Source: Elymus sibiricus (lineage: Eukaryota > Streptophyta > Magnoliopsida > Poales > Poaceae). From it: a stretch of DNA of 64,000 nucleotides. The notes beneath the pieces are model-generated. The model ran no database searches. It worked only from the letters and a program-made list of their open reading frames with translations, and was not told where the DNA came from. The stretch covers positions 376,282,114-376,346,113 of the forward strand of contig CM077676.1 of NCBI GenBank assembly GCA_039707655.1, in the 5' to 3' direction. Positions 12,776 through 23,120 of the stretch are shown here, piece by piece; within the stretch, counting starts at the first letter, position 1, and each line of letters begins with the position of its first letter. A program made the position numbers and the translations under genes.

Positions 12776-13552
12776 CACCTCTCATATTTTGACTTTTCGA
12801 CCTATATTTGTTACCGTAATTTTAACTAGTAGGGAAATAGTACTCCGGTATATAGTTCGACGTCGGAACCACGTGACACATGTGGTAAGCAATCCAAACA
12901 ATTCAAAAAAAATCAACGTTGGATTCGGGTTAAAAAATAGTGTATGTTATATGCCCTGGAAAAAATAATATTACTGGAAAGTGCATTCAAATGCAAATTA
13001 TGATGGCTGTGAGTCGAGAAACCGGTTCCGATGATCAAAGAGGATCCAGGAAGCGGTAGATTTTTTAGAGAAAAGGAAGATCGCCCGCCCAACCAGCCAA
13101 ATCACAGAGTAGCAACATGAACAGTACGACAACAAGGAAGATTTAATACAGCCAAGCAGGCAAAAGGCACGCAGGCCCAATGAAACGAACGAAGATAAAG
13201 CAGCACAAATCACACTCGAGGGGGCTAGCTCTCACGGGCTGCAGGACGAAGGCTAAGGGCAGACGTACAGATCTTGGTAATGAAACCGGTGAGAGCATCG
13301 GTGTCCACATGCTTAGACAGCTGCTTCCATTGAGCGAACACTAATGATGAACAGTTAACTTGGTAATGCATATGCCCAGGTGAACACGCGCAATCCGCGT
13401 GGCTGGGGTTCCAGACATTTAGAACGCAACGCACAATAGGTCAGCGCACACGGTTCTCATAGGCAATCAGATATCAAGTGCTCTAAAAAACCACCGCACT
13501 ATACGGTTGTCCGGCCACCCCGTCCCAGAGCTCTCCCCAAGCATCGCCGTTC
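12776..13552. other. Intergenic, nothing recognised
   Basis: The start is AT-rich and the second half is of mixed composition. A minus-strand open stretch at 13225-13434 has no recognisable motif and is left uncalled. No TIRs or LTR ends were found. Confidence 0.4.
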
Positions 13553-13930
13553 ATGCCACCGCGCCGCACACTAACTAGTAAGGAAGTGATGGCATCCCGC
13601 CGCGCCAAGTTCATCGCCGCCCGCGACCGCACACGAACTGGTAAGGAAGCGATGGCATCCCGCCGCGCCGAGTTCATCGCCGCCCGCGACCACACACCTA
13701 CGTGGGCGGACTTTGAAGCTGCCATGGCCAAATGGGCGGTGGAGCAACAAGAGGCCAAAGCCGCACAGAAGGAGCGGAAAAGGCAGAAAGCACTCAAGAA
13801 AAGAGAGTCCCACCGCCGCAAGAAAGAAGCTGCCGCACGCGCTGCTGAGGAGAGCCGGACGAAGATCCAAGCACGGCGGGCTGCCACCGAGAAGGCCGGG
13901 AAGGAGAACAACGGTCTCTGGCCATCATGA
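13553..13930 (+). CDS. Hypothetical basic, coiled-coil-like protein with internal duplication
   Basis: A 125-aa ORF from ATG to TGA. The first 45 residues contain two copies of a 24-25-residue unit (MASRRAKFIAARDRTRTGKE and a near-identical second copy), reflecting a DNA tandem duplication of about 72 bp. The rest is Ala/Lys/Arg/Glu-rich and looks like a long charged helix (KAAQKERKRQKALKKRE). A diverged second copy of the C-terminal coding part follows the stop at about 13975-14077 (AEESWTEVQQARW), ending at its own TAG, so the locus has duplicated segments at both ends. I do not recognise the family. It may be a fragment of a larger gene or a chance GC-rich ORF. Confidence 0.3.
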   Translation: MPPRRTLTSKEVMASRRAKFIAARDRTRTGKEAMASRRAEFIAARDHTPTWADFEAAMAKWAVEQQEAKAAQKERKRQKALKKRESHRRKKEAAARAAEESRTKIQARRAATEKAGKENNGLWPS

Positions 13931-14142
13931 CCCAATGCCTCCACCTGCCAGGATCGCGGCGGTAGCTACCGCGATGCTGAGGAGAGCTGGACAGAGGTCC
14001 AACAAGCACGGTGGGCTACCGCCGACAAGGACAAAGAGAATGATCGTGTTTGGGTCTGGCCAGCATGCGAGAAGTAGTTAGTGTGTGTGTCGCCCGTACA
14101 TTTGTTTAATTAATTATGAGCATCTACCAGTACTACTTACTA

Positions 14143-14377
14143 CTACCTCCGTCTTGGTTTATTGGTCCTCATTGTATTTTGTACCAACTTTTGACCAAAG
14201 ATTTAACTAACAAAATATTAATGCATGTCATCAAAAATAATATCATCTGAAACTATGTTGAAATACGAATCCAATGATATAATTTTTGGTGACATGCAGT
14301 AACATTTTATTAGTTAAATCTTTGGTCAAAATTTGGCACAAAATACAATGAGGACCAATAAACCAGGACGGAGGTAG
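14143..14377. mobile_element. Stowaway (Tc1/Mariner) MITE
   Basis: A 235-bp element flanked by TA on both sides (14141-14142 and 14378-14379). The termini CTACCTCCGTCTTGG and CCAGGACGGAGGTAG are inverted repeats and match the CTCCCTCCGT Stowaway end. Complementarity extends inwards (tttgaccaaagatttaacta with its reverse complement near 14315-14335), so the whole element folds into a hairpin. Non-coding. Confidence 0.92.
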
Positions 14378-14379
14378 TA

Positions 14380-14926
14380 GTTAGTGATGATACCTGGCGA
14401 ATGTTCGCCACGAGCCCAATCCTGGCGAACGCCCACATAACCGCCAGATTTCCATCCGACGGTTGCCTTTTTTTTAAGCCCATGGTATTTGACAAAACTG
14501 CCACCCTTACACATGTAACTGCGACGCGGGCGTTTGCAACTGCCATGTCTCCCAGCGAACATTTGATGGAGATTGGCGTTAGCACCGATGGTGGTTCCTA
14601 GTAGTTCCATGCTCGGGCATTGAATTTGTACTATTTACTATACTACTCCGGTAGAGCGGAGTCCTACTCCACTATAGTAGGTACTGTAGTTTATAGGAGT
14701 ATATTTTAGTTGTACTGTAATCAGTCAAGTTCTCTCGCATCGATATGACCCTACGCTGCTGGGATGTGTCTCGTAAGTCAAGCGGCGTGCTGCTGTTACA
14801 TTGTCATCATCACCTGTCCACTTCCCGCGGCACATATTCGCTTCTCCATCCTCGCCAGCACAAAATCGTCCAATCTTCCATCCCCGCTAGGCGCTTCCCC
14901 CCTCTTTCGAAACCCAAGCACTAACA
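14380..14926. other. Region between the MITE and the F-box pseudogene
   Basis: No gene. Short repeats of 'ctggcgaa'/'gttcgcc' near 14394-14430 and a related 'cagcgaaca' near 14557 hint at another small repeat, but no clean TIR pair was found. The last 150 bases could hold the promoter and 5' UTR of the F-box pseudogene; no convincing TATA box was picked. Confidence 0.35.
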
Positions 14927-16516
14927 ATGGCAGAACCGAGCAGCGTCCGCCAAAAGAGTGGCTGGAATTCGCTCCCCATAGAGGTAATGAAACTCATTGT
15001 TTCACGTGTGGACAATCTCTGTACCATGCCGCTCGTCGCGTGCTCGTCGGGGCTGTACCGTTTACTCAAAGCCCTCAGGCCGGAGCTTTTTAAGCCAGCT
15101 CCCTGCTTGCTGATGCCGCCTGATCTTCAGAAATGGCGTGTCACAGAGCTTAAGGATCCTAGGGTGGCGAGCATCAACCCCCTCGACTGCAATCCGATCC
15201 TCGTCGCCCTCAACTGCATTAACGGTATGTACTAGGTCGGCATGAACACGTCTTGGATGGTTCTCGTTGACGGACGCGGCAGGTGGATGCTCGTGGAGGT
15301 CTACACCCGGCGATTGATACCCCTTCCTTCGATTAACACTGCACTGCTTTGGCACCGCGGCCCAGAATACTCGGAATCTTACAGTGGCCAACATGATACC
15401 AAGTTTGATTTGTTCAAGGTTTTAATATGCCAAGTGTCCACAAGATCTGCGAATTATAAAGACTTCAGGCTAATTGCGTTCTTCAACCGCGGTCTCGCCT
15501 ATCTAACAAGTCACTATGGTAAGTGGATAAATCTCCACGTCCATCGCAGGATCATACATCCTCCATGGCTCTCTGATGCCATTGAACACAAGGGCTTCAT
15601 TTACGCTGTGGACTCCTTCTATGGCTGGACATATTGCTGGCCTACTCCAGTCATCGCTACAAACGGCTATTACAGCAGTATGTTACTCCTAATTTCCTGT
15701 GATATCATGATGGCTTGCTTCCTATTGTCAGAGTATAGTTTGAGAAGAGTTAGAATCATGATATTGTTGTTAGAAATTAACACCACGCTGTCAAATACAC
15801 CCTCTGTTCAGTAACGTGGATGTTTTGACAGTTTAATTCGAACTGCCAAAACGCCCCACATTGGTGATCAGATGTAGTAGAATTTTGGTGAAATCAAATC
15901 ATTCTTCCCATGCTCTGAACATGCTATTTTTAGATTTATAGTACCAGCCCATTTTTATTTGACTCCAACTTGATATGATGTTGTAGGCCGCGTGGTGTCC
16001 CTTCCCTTCCTAATCCCAGAAGCTTTCAAAGAAAAGCGGCATGGCAGTTGCAGGTGGTTCCTGGCTCGATCAGACGACGGCGAATGATTGATGATCGTTC
16101 GCACATACCGGACATGTTGTTTCGCGGAATACAATCACAGTCACTACATGGTCTTTGAGCAGGATCCCAGCTTGTTTGGGCCTTCAGGAATTTTTGACTA
16201 GAGGCCGGTAACTAGCCTCGGCACACGCTCTCTGTTTGTCAGACTGAATTATCCGATTAACCAGGAGATCACCAACGTCAAGGATCCTGATGGCAGCGCG
16301 GTTCCGTTCATCAGGAAAAATTGTGTGTACACAGCGTACCATGCGTCTCTCCATGCACCATACCCTGATATGTGCCGCCACGCTCTGCAGCCCAAAGTAG
16401 GAGAGAGGGTCGCATGTAACAGACTTCGACCTGCTGGCTGGAATTTCCCCCGTCAGGCACCCATCTGGTTCAAGCCTTCAGCCAATCTCCATAGCTTAAT
16501 AAATAGCAACGTCTAA
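14927..16516 (+). pseudogene. F-box / DUF295 (KIB1-4 beta-propeller) protein pseudogene
   Basis: Two exons are visible. Exon 1 (14927-15677) starts ATG and has an N-terminal F-box (WNSLPIEVMKLIVSRVDNL at residues 13-31), then the DUF295 region. The intron 15678-15986 begins GTATGT and ends TTGTAG (phase 1). Exon 2 (15987-16516) continues the propeller (VVSLPFLIPEAFKE, NHSHYMVFEQ, DGSAVPFIRKNCVYTAYH) to a TAA. The reconstructed length is about 426 codons, normal for the family. Three in-frame stops break it: TAG at 15233-15235, TGA near 16085 inside a short tgattgatgat duplication, and TAG near 16199 at a position that reads Trp in context. There are no frameshifts. F-box proteins of this class are substrate receptors of SCF ubiquitin ligases. 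This is the only host-type gene in the window, and its high openness suggests a young pseudogene. Confidence 0.85.
15678..15986 (+). other. Intron of the F-box pseudogene
   Basis: GTATGT donor, TTGTAG acceptor, AT-rich, 309 bp. Splicing joins the frame cleanly (AGC codon split after its first base), which supports both exons. Confidence 0.75.
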
Positions 16517-17689
16517 CTGAGCCAGTTAGTTAGATGTGTACACTTGGTGTAGTAGGATCTTTATTAAGTTTACACTTGGTTTTTTTTGGTAGCCCTTCTG
16601 TAATGTTGGCTGATGTTTGGTTGGAAGAGAGAGCTACGTCTTTACTCTTCTGGCCTGCTTACTGCTTCTGTTGCACCCCGACCCCTGGTGGTATCTTTAA
16701 TCCCAAGGCTCCTTTGTAGGGCTCCAGTTTGCTGTGAACCTCTAGTGGTTTCTATTAACAGAAAATTGGCGGCAAACCCCTTTTACTAAAACAATATAGA
16801 GCCATGGATGCTACTGGTGTTTTCAATATACAATGAGTAATATATTTTGTCTGTTGGTTGAATAAATAGTGGTGTTAGAATGTTAAAAATAATGTTTTGG
16901 AAGTCGTTGCATGCTCTGATCCTTTACTGCCCCGTACGTTTTTTTTGAGAGGTTAGTGCCCCGTACATAGCACATACTATCTTTTTCCTAGGGAACAAAT
17001 CTTCCACTTGTCGAGGACATGCAGCCCAGTGATTTAGGCCCAATAGAAGAGCCCATAATTAACTGGGAGGGAGGCTCTCACATGAATCCGGCCCAGCTAC
17101 ATGCTCATGCTCCACTAAATAAATAAATAAAGCTAAATGTTCATGCACATGTTGTTTAAATTTATGATTTGAAAAGTATGATTTTAACTGGAGGACATTA
17201 TTTTCCTATGAGAGTATCTTTACATTGTGTCAATATTATTCTTAGGCAAAGATAGCGACCAGTCTTTTTTCTCACAACCTTTTCTTCGTGCAACCAGCGG
17301 ACCGTTATTTGGTAGCCACAAGGTTGAAGCCGATGCAAATCATAGTCGACATGGTCAACATCTAACAATTATTAGCGGCAAGTTGTAATAAATATCACAT
17401 TTTTTCCGTTGCATTTGTATGTTTTATGGATTGTGCTGCCCAGGTCTCTCGTTCGAAACCCAGGTACCACAAGTTTTTTGACAAGCCAAGTTTTTTTTAT
17501 GATAAAAAGTTCCAGCCCAACATTATTTTTCAATAAGAATGCCCAGCCCAGCCCAACACATGTGGCGACCCCACTTTATCCCAGGGCTTCTGAATGTGCT
17601 CGGCTTCACACCTAAAGAAAAAAGTGCTCGGCTTCATTTTACAATAAGTTGTAGCCATATAAAATTAATTCTTATTATCAAGAATGCCG
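16517..17689. other. Intergenic region left of the CACTA repeats
   Basis: 3' flank of the F-box pseudogene, then AT-rich DNA with no gene. I searched for a left CACTA terminus (CACTACAA...) and found none, so the left edge of the CACTA element is unknown and may lie here. Confidence 0.4.
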
Positions 17690-20600
17690 AGTTTTTGGGT
17701 CTGACCGATCCAGCCAGCAAAACCAAACCAGCGCTGGCGGGACAGCCTGTTCCCGCCTTCCACGGCTGGTTGCGGTGCCGTGCCTGGATCGCCGCCCTGT
17801 TGTACCATGAAATGCTGGCCAGGCCATCCCTCTACTCCCCCACACATCCTATTCTTCTCCGGCGACGGCAGCCCACCCCGCACCAGAACCAGTCAACCCT
17901 CGTACTCCACGCCGCCTACGACCACACTGCCGCATCTTCCCCGGCTCCTGTTCATTCCCGTCCGAGGCCTCGCTGTCGTCCTCCGCCTTGGTGCGCTCGC
18001 CGCGGCGCCGTCGTCCGGCCTTGTCAACATGGTCAACATGGTGAATCGGGGGAGGACTGTACTTGAGAGTATGACAGTAGGGACCCACCAGGTCCACTGC
18101 CGAACGCAAGCAAGTGCCTCCTTACTACACAGATCCACCCCTCAATTTTTTTACTCATATCCACCTTGCTGTTATCTGGGACCGACATCATTGTCAATGT
18201 ATAGTCAATTAACGACAGAATTGCACAAGGAGCGGCTGACACCAGGGATCCAGCAGCTCGAGCAGTTTTGTTTGGTTGTTCAGACGGAGCAGCGTATAAA
18301 CTGGGTTGTGCGGTATATGTGGCCCGTCTAACAACATGACCAGGCTAGCTGTTTTTTCTTTGGGAAAATGGGTAGCCCACCATTTTTTTTAAGAATACCC
18401 AACCTAGGCCTATTTGTTTTCTCCGACTTGCTAGGCTGCAAATCTTTCAAGATGAGGAGGGATGCATTCGTCCTGGCCAGAAAATGGGCAGTAAATCATA
18501 AAAGTAATATGAAAAGGGCCGCAAATGTAAAAAAAAACACAACAAATGGGCAATTAGTTTCATATTTTGTTCTTTTTCTTCTTTGAGATTTTATATTTCA
18601 TTGGATTTTCACATTTTTTTAAATTAGTTTTAATCTCGCTCCTAATTTTGGGATTAAAAATAGTTCGGACCCCAGCAAAAATATACGAAATTTCAAAAAT
18701 TTCGCATATTTTTTAGCAATTTTTTAACACTGGTCCTGACCAGAAAAGGGCAACAATTCTAAAAATGGCAAATGGGCTGTAATAAATTCCATATGAATTA
18801 GGAAATGGGCTTTAAATTGTAAAAATAATAGCAAATGGGCTGTACACGCCACAGATTTCTAGGCTGACTTGTTGGCCGACTAAGTTGACGCCTACGTAAG
18901 GCTTTGTCAACTTATAGTCAACAAACGATTCTAGCAGCAGTGACTGTTGAATGTCCATCCAACGGCCGTCGTGCTTCTTCAATCTCTGATCTTCCTGCTC
19001 TAGCCGCCCAAACCAGCGCCGACTTTACTGCCTGCTCCCACCCTACTCCCACCGCTGGCCAGGCCATCCCTCTACCCACCCGCACATCCTGTTATTTTCC
19101 GGCGACGTCAGCCTCACCCTGCAGCCGAACCAGTCAACCCTCGTACTCCCCTCTGCGTGGGCATCCACTTCTGTGTCTTCGCCGGCTCCGGGTCGTTCCC
19201 TTCCTAGGCCTCGCCGTCGTCCACCGCGTTGGTGCTCTCGGCGCGGCGTGGTCAACAAACGACAGTCATTGGAAGAGGGATGTAGGTGGAGAGGTTGACA
19301 GTAGGGCCCCACATGGTCCATGGCCGCACGCAAGCAAGTGCCTCCTTATTACGCAAAAAATGATTCTTCCCCCTGACTGGTTGGACCCACCAACGACATC
19401 TTCGCACGCAAAGAAGTGCCTCCTTATTACGCGGAAAAAAAAGTTTCGTCCCTCTGACAGCTTGGATCTACCAGCTGCATCTTTTTCAGGGAAGTGCCTC
19501 CTTATTAGGTGCAAAAAATAATTCCTCCCCCTGCTAGCTGGGTCCCACCTGATTTGGAGGCTGACTTGTGGGCCTTCTAAGTTGACGCGTACGCAGGGCT
19601 ATGTCAATTTAGTCAACAAAATCGACTCTAGCAGTGTGAGACCGTTAGATGTCAATCCAACGGCCGGCGTGCTTCTTCAATCTCTGATATTCCTGCTCCA
19701 GCCGCCCAAACCAGCGACGGCGTGACCGCCTGCTCTCGCCTTCCGTGGCCGGCTGTGCTACCGCGCAGGCCTCATCGCGCCACCCTACTCCCATCGCTAG
19801 CCGGGCCATCCCTCTACTGACCCACACCTCCTGTTATTCTCCGGCGACGGCAGCCTCACACCGTAGCCAAGCCAGTAAACCCTCGTATTCCCCTCCGCGT
19901 GGGCATCCACTGCCGAGTCTTCCCCGACTCCGGGTCGTTTCCCTCCCTAGGCCTCACCGTCGTCCACTGCCTTGGTGCTCTCGGTACGGCGTCGTAAACG
20001 TGGTCAACGAACGACAGCCAACGGAAGAGGACTGTACGTGGACAGGCTGACAGCTGGGACCCACAAGGTCCATGGTCGCACGCAAGGAAGTGCCTCCTTA
20101 TTACGTGGAAGAAAAATGATTCCACTCCCTGACAGCTGGGACCCACCAGCTACATCTTCGCACGCAAGGAAGCTCCTCCTTATTACATGAAAAAAATGCT
20201 GCTGACACGTGGGTCCCAGCTGCTCGATGAGTTTTGTTGTTGTTGTTTTTTTGTTGTTGTTGAGAGGGAGTAGGTTATCAACTGGGTTGTGCGGTGTCTG
20301 TGGCCCATCTAGCCCAGGCTTTTATTTTATGTTTACAACATGACGAGCCCAGCTATTTTTTTCTCGGTGAAAATGGCTAGCCCACCTCTTTTTTTCGTAG
20401 AATATCCTACACAGGCCGATTTCTTTTTCTCCGCCCTGCTGGGCTGCAAATCTTTCAAGACGACGAGGGATACATTCGGCCTGCCAAGACAAAAAGGGCT
20501 GTAAATCTTATAAGTAATATGAAATGGGATGTATATGTATAAAAACAAAGAAAATGGGAAATTAGTTTCAAATTGCAGATTTTCTTTTATTTTTTGATAT

Positions 20601-21500
20601 TTCAATTTTCATTTTTTAACATAATTTAAATATAATTTAAATTTAGTTTTTATCGGGCTCGAAATTTTGGGATTAGAAATAGTTCGGCAATTTCAATGAA
20701 ATATCGCAGAATTTTTTAATCCTATCCTTACGAGAAAATGGTAAGGTATTCTAAAATAAAATATGGGCTGCAATAAATTACGTAATAATTAGCAAATGGT
20801 CTCTAAATTTAGGAAAATAGGAAATGGGCTATATGATGTCCGCAACAGATGTTATGCTGACTTGTGGGCCTACTAAGTTGACGCGTACGCAGGGCTTTGT
20901 CAACTACAAACGATTCTTGCAGCGGTGACCGTTGGATGCTAATCCAACGGCCGTGCTGCTTCTTCAATCTCTGATCTTCTTGCTCCAGCCGCCAAAACCA
21001 GCACCGGCGGGACCGCCTGCTCCTGCCTCCCGTGGCCGGCTGTGCTGTTGCGCAGGCCTCACCGCCCCACCCTACTCCCACCGCTGGCCAGGCCTTCCCT
21101 CTACTCACTCACATCCCATGTTATTATCCATCGATGGCAGCCTCACACCGCAGCCGAACCAGTCAACCCTCGTACTCCCATCCGCGTGGGCATCCACTGC
21201 CGTGTCTTCCCCGGCTCCGCGTCGTTCCCTTCCTAGGCCTCGCCGTCGTCCACCGCCTTGGTGCTCTCGGCGCGGCGTAGTCAACGTGGTCAATGAATGA
21301 CAGCTATCGGAAGAGGACTGTACGCGGTGAGGCTAACAGCTGCACCCACCAGCTACATCTTCACAAGCAAGGAAGAGCCTCCTTATTACGTGCAAAAAAA
21401 TGATTCCTCCCCCTGACAGATGGGACCCACCTGCTATATCTTCGCACGCAAGGAAGTGCCTCCTTATCCTCCTTGACAACAGGGACCCACCCGGTCGAAG
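17690..21500. repeat. Degenerate compound tandem repeat, four units in long-short-long-short order
   Basis: Units start near 17690, 18858, 19556 and 20847. Each later unit opens with 'gctgacttgtgggcc...ctaagttgacgc', then 'ccaacggccg..gtgcttcttcaatctctgat', a GC-rich block (ccatccctctac...cctcgtactcc...cgtcgtccaccgc) and a block with 'agtgcctccttattac'. Units 1 and 3 carry an extra 3' block (about 18270-18850 and 20225-20830) with 'aactgggttgtgcggt', 'gctgcaaatctttcaaga' and repeated 'aaatgggc' in an AT-rich tail. Units 2 and 4 lack it. The alternation implies duplication of a two-unit module. Confidence 0.75.
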
Positions 21501-21779
21501 CGTACGTAGCGTTGTATGTCTGGTCGTGAATGTGTACGTATATACTGGTCGATCGGTCTTTCTGCAACGATGAACCATGGGCGTGTAAGGAGCGGCACGT
21601 GTCGTAGTAGAGCCCCCGACGTAGCAGTTCAGGCAGCCCCGTCTAGATGGTGTACATGTACGTACAGCCACACAGCAAAAACTACGGCCACGTACGTACA
21701 TATACAGGCGGGGTCTCGAACGCGTACTCGCGCATACGTACGGTCAGGGCTCGTGTACATGGAGAGAGACAACGGACGG

Positions 21780-22600
21780 CAGCAACGGCCTCTTGTTCAT
21801 CGGCAGCCAACCGGCTTGGTCGGAATGGAGGAAACAGCGTCGTGTTCATCAAGAGCCAAGCGACTAGGTTGGAACGCGTCCTGTTCATCGGGAGCCAACC
21901 GGCTTGGACGGAACAGCCGAAACGGGGTCCTGTTCATCGACTCGGGGTCTGGCGTACCACAAAACGGAGGAAACGGCCTTCTGTTCGATCACCCACGGTT
22001 GAAACGGGGTCCTGTTCATCGGCTGGGGGTCTGGCGTACCGTAAAACGGAGGAAACGGACTTTTGTTCGAGTGCCTACGGTCGAAATGGGGTCTTGTTGA
22101 TCAGGAGGGCTCTGGCGTACCGCAAAACGGAGGATACGGACTTCTCCCCAATTGCCTACGGTCGAAACGGGGGTCCTGTTCATCGGGAGGGGTGTGGCGT
22201 ATCATAAAACGGGACTCCACAGGGCTACTGTTCATCCACGGCCGACCTCCCTCCAGCATCCACCAGCTACTGTTCATCCATCGTCGACTTCCTCCAGCCT
22301 CCACCGGCTACTGTTCATCCTGGCCTCCTCGGGGTCCTGTTCATCCAGTGCCAACCACCTTCACACGGCCAGGGTACTGTTCATCCACAGCCAACCCACC
22401 GGCTGGGGTGGGGCGTACGAGAGGGCGGCAGCAACAAGAACTGTTCATCCACAGCCAACCAACCGGCTAGGTCAACTCACCACGTCTCGCGCAAGGGACT
22501 CGATCGATGCGTCTCGACTCGTTCTACGTATCACGCGCGCGGCAGCAACGGGCACTGTTCATCAAGAGGCAACCCAACCAGCTACATCTCGCACGTACGG
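21780..22600. repeat. Array of 'tgttcatc'-containing short repeats
   Basis: About a dozen copies of 'ctgttcatc' follow each other, in the first half linked by 'ggtctggcgtacc.caaaacggagga' and 'acggtcgaaa.gggg' in a period near 75 bp, and in the second half by 'cagccaac.accggct'. This is the subterminal repeat zone of the CACTA element. The ORFs crossing it are by-products of the repeats. Confidence 0.75.
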
Positions 22601-22614
22601 GGGCTCGACCGGCT

Positions 22615-22775
22615 TCAGTTAGCAGCGAAGGAATCGCTCGGGTTCAGTTAGCAGCGAAGGAATCGCTCGGGTTGAGTTAGCAGTGAAGGGATCGATCGGC
22701 TTCAGTACGTAGCTAGTGCGATCGCTCGGGTTCAGTAAGCGAACGCCTCTCTCGGGTTCAGTTAGCGAATGCCTC
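22615..22775. repeat. Tandem 'cgggttcagttagc(agc)gaa' repeats
   Basis: Five or six copies of a 25-32-bp unit with 'tcagttagcagcgaaggaat' and 'cgctcgggttcagt', the last ones shortened. It forms the inner edge of the CACTA terminal region. Confidence 0.7.
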
Positions 22776-22867
22776 GCACACACGCGTGCGTACGAGAGAA
22801 ACGCGCAAACCACACTGCATCGCTCGGCCCCGACCACCCACCGTAGCCGGGAATTCCCCAAAAATTT

Positions 22868-23119
22868 CCTTGGCCTCACTTCTACCACGATTTTTTACGT
22901 CATGGACGGCCCAAAGAATGTCATGCGGGTGCGTCTCCAGCCCGCCCAGGATGAAAAGCCCATTTTCTGTCATAATTTCTTGTGATAGAAGTACGAGCCC
23001 ACCACATCTATGATGATACGTGTTTTTATCACAATTATTGTCATAGAAGTGTCACAACCATGACAGAAAAAGTTTTCGTTCGGGCCATAATGTCACGGAT
23101 GTGTCTTTTTTTTGTAGTG
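22868..23119 (-). repeat. CACTA terminal and subterminal sequence
   Basis: Reading inward on minus from 23119: CACTAC, an A-run, gacacatccgtgacattatgg, then several copies of tgtcatgg/tgacacttctatgac/tatcatcatag-type words. These are the expected transposase-binding subterminal motifs of the class. Confidence 0.78.
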
Positions 23120-23120
23120 C

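Larger units (their letters stand above)
17690..23119. mobile_element. Non-autonomous CACTA (En/Spm) transposon, right terminus present, left edge unresolved
   Basis: On minus, the right end reads CACTACAAAAAAAAGACACA from 23119 inwards, the CACTA terminus, followed by subterminal repeats built on tgtcatgN(0-10)tgtgacacttctatgac-like words (22980-23090). The next three bases (cat, 23120-23122) would be one TSD copy. The body holds no transposase. It consists of large degenerate tandem units, an array of 'tgttcatc' repeats and GC-rich short repeats, as is usual for Triticeae CACTA elements. The left limit given is only where the repeats become recognisable. Confidence 0.7.

Noticed and set aside
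13225..13434. 69-codon minus-strand ORF
   Set aside because: No motif, no promoter or splice context; could be chance.
14394..14600. Possible second small MITE with 'ctggcgaa' ends
   Set aside because: The candidate ends are not clear inverted repeats and no TSD was found.
21516..22470. Several 135-194-codon overlapping ORFs
   Set aside because: They run through tandem 'tgttcatc' repeats in all frames and encode only repeat translations.
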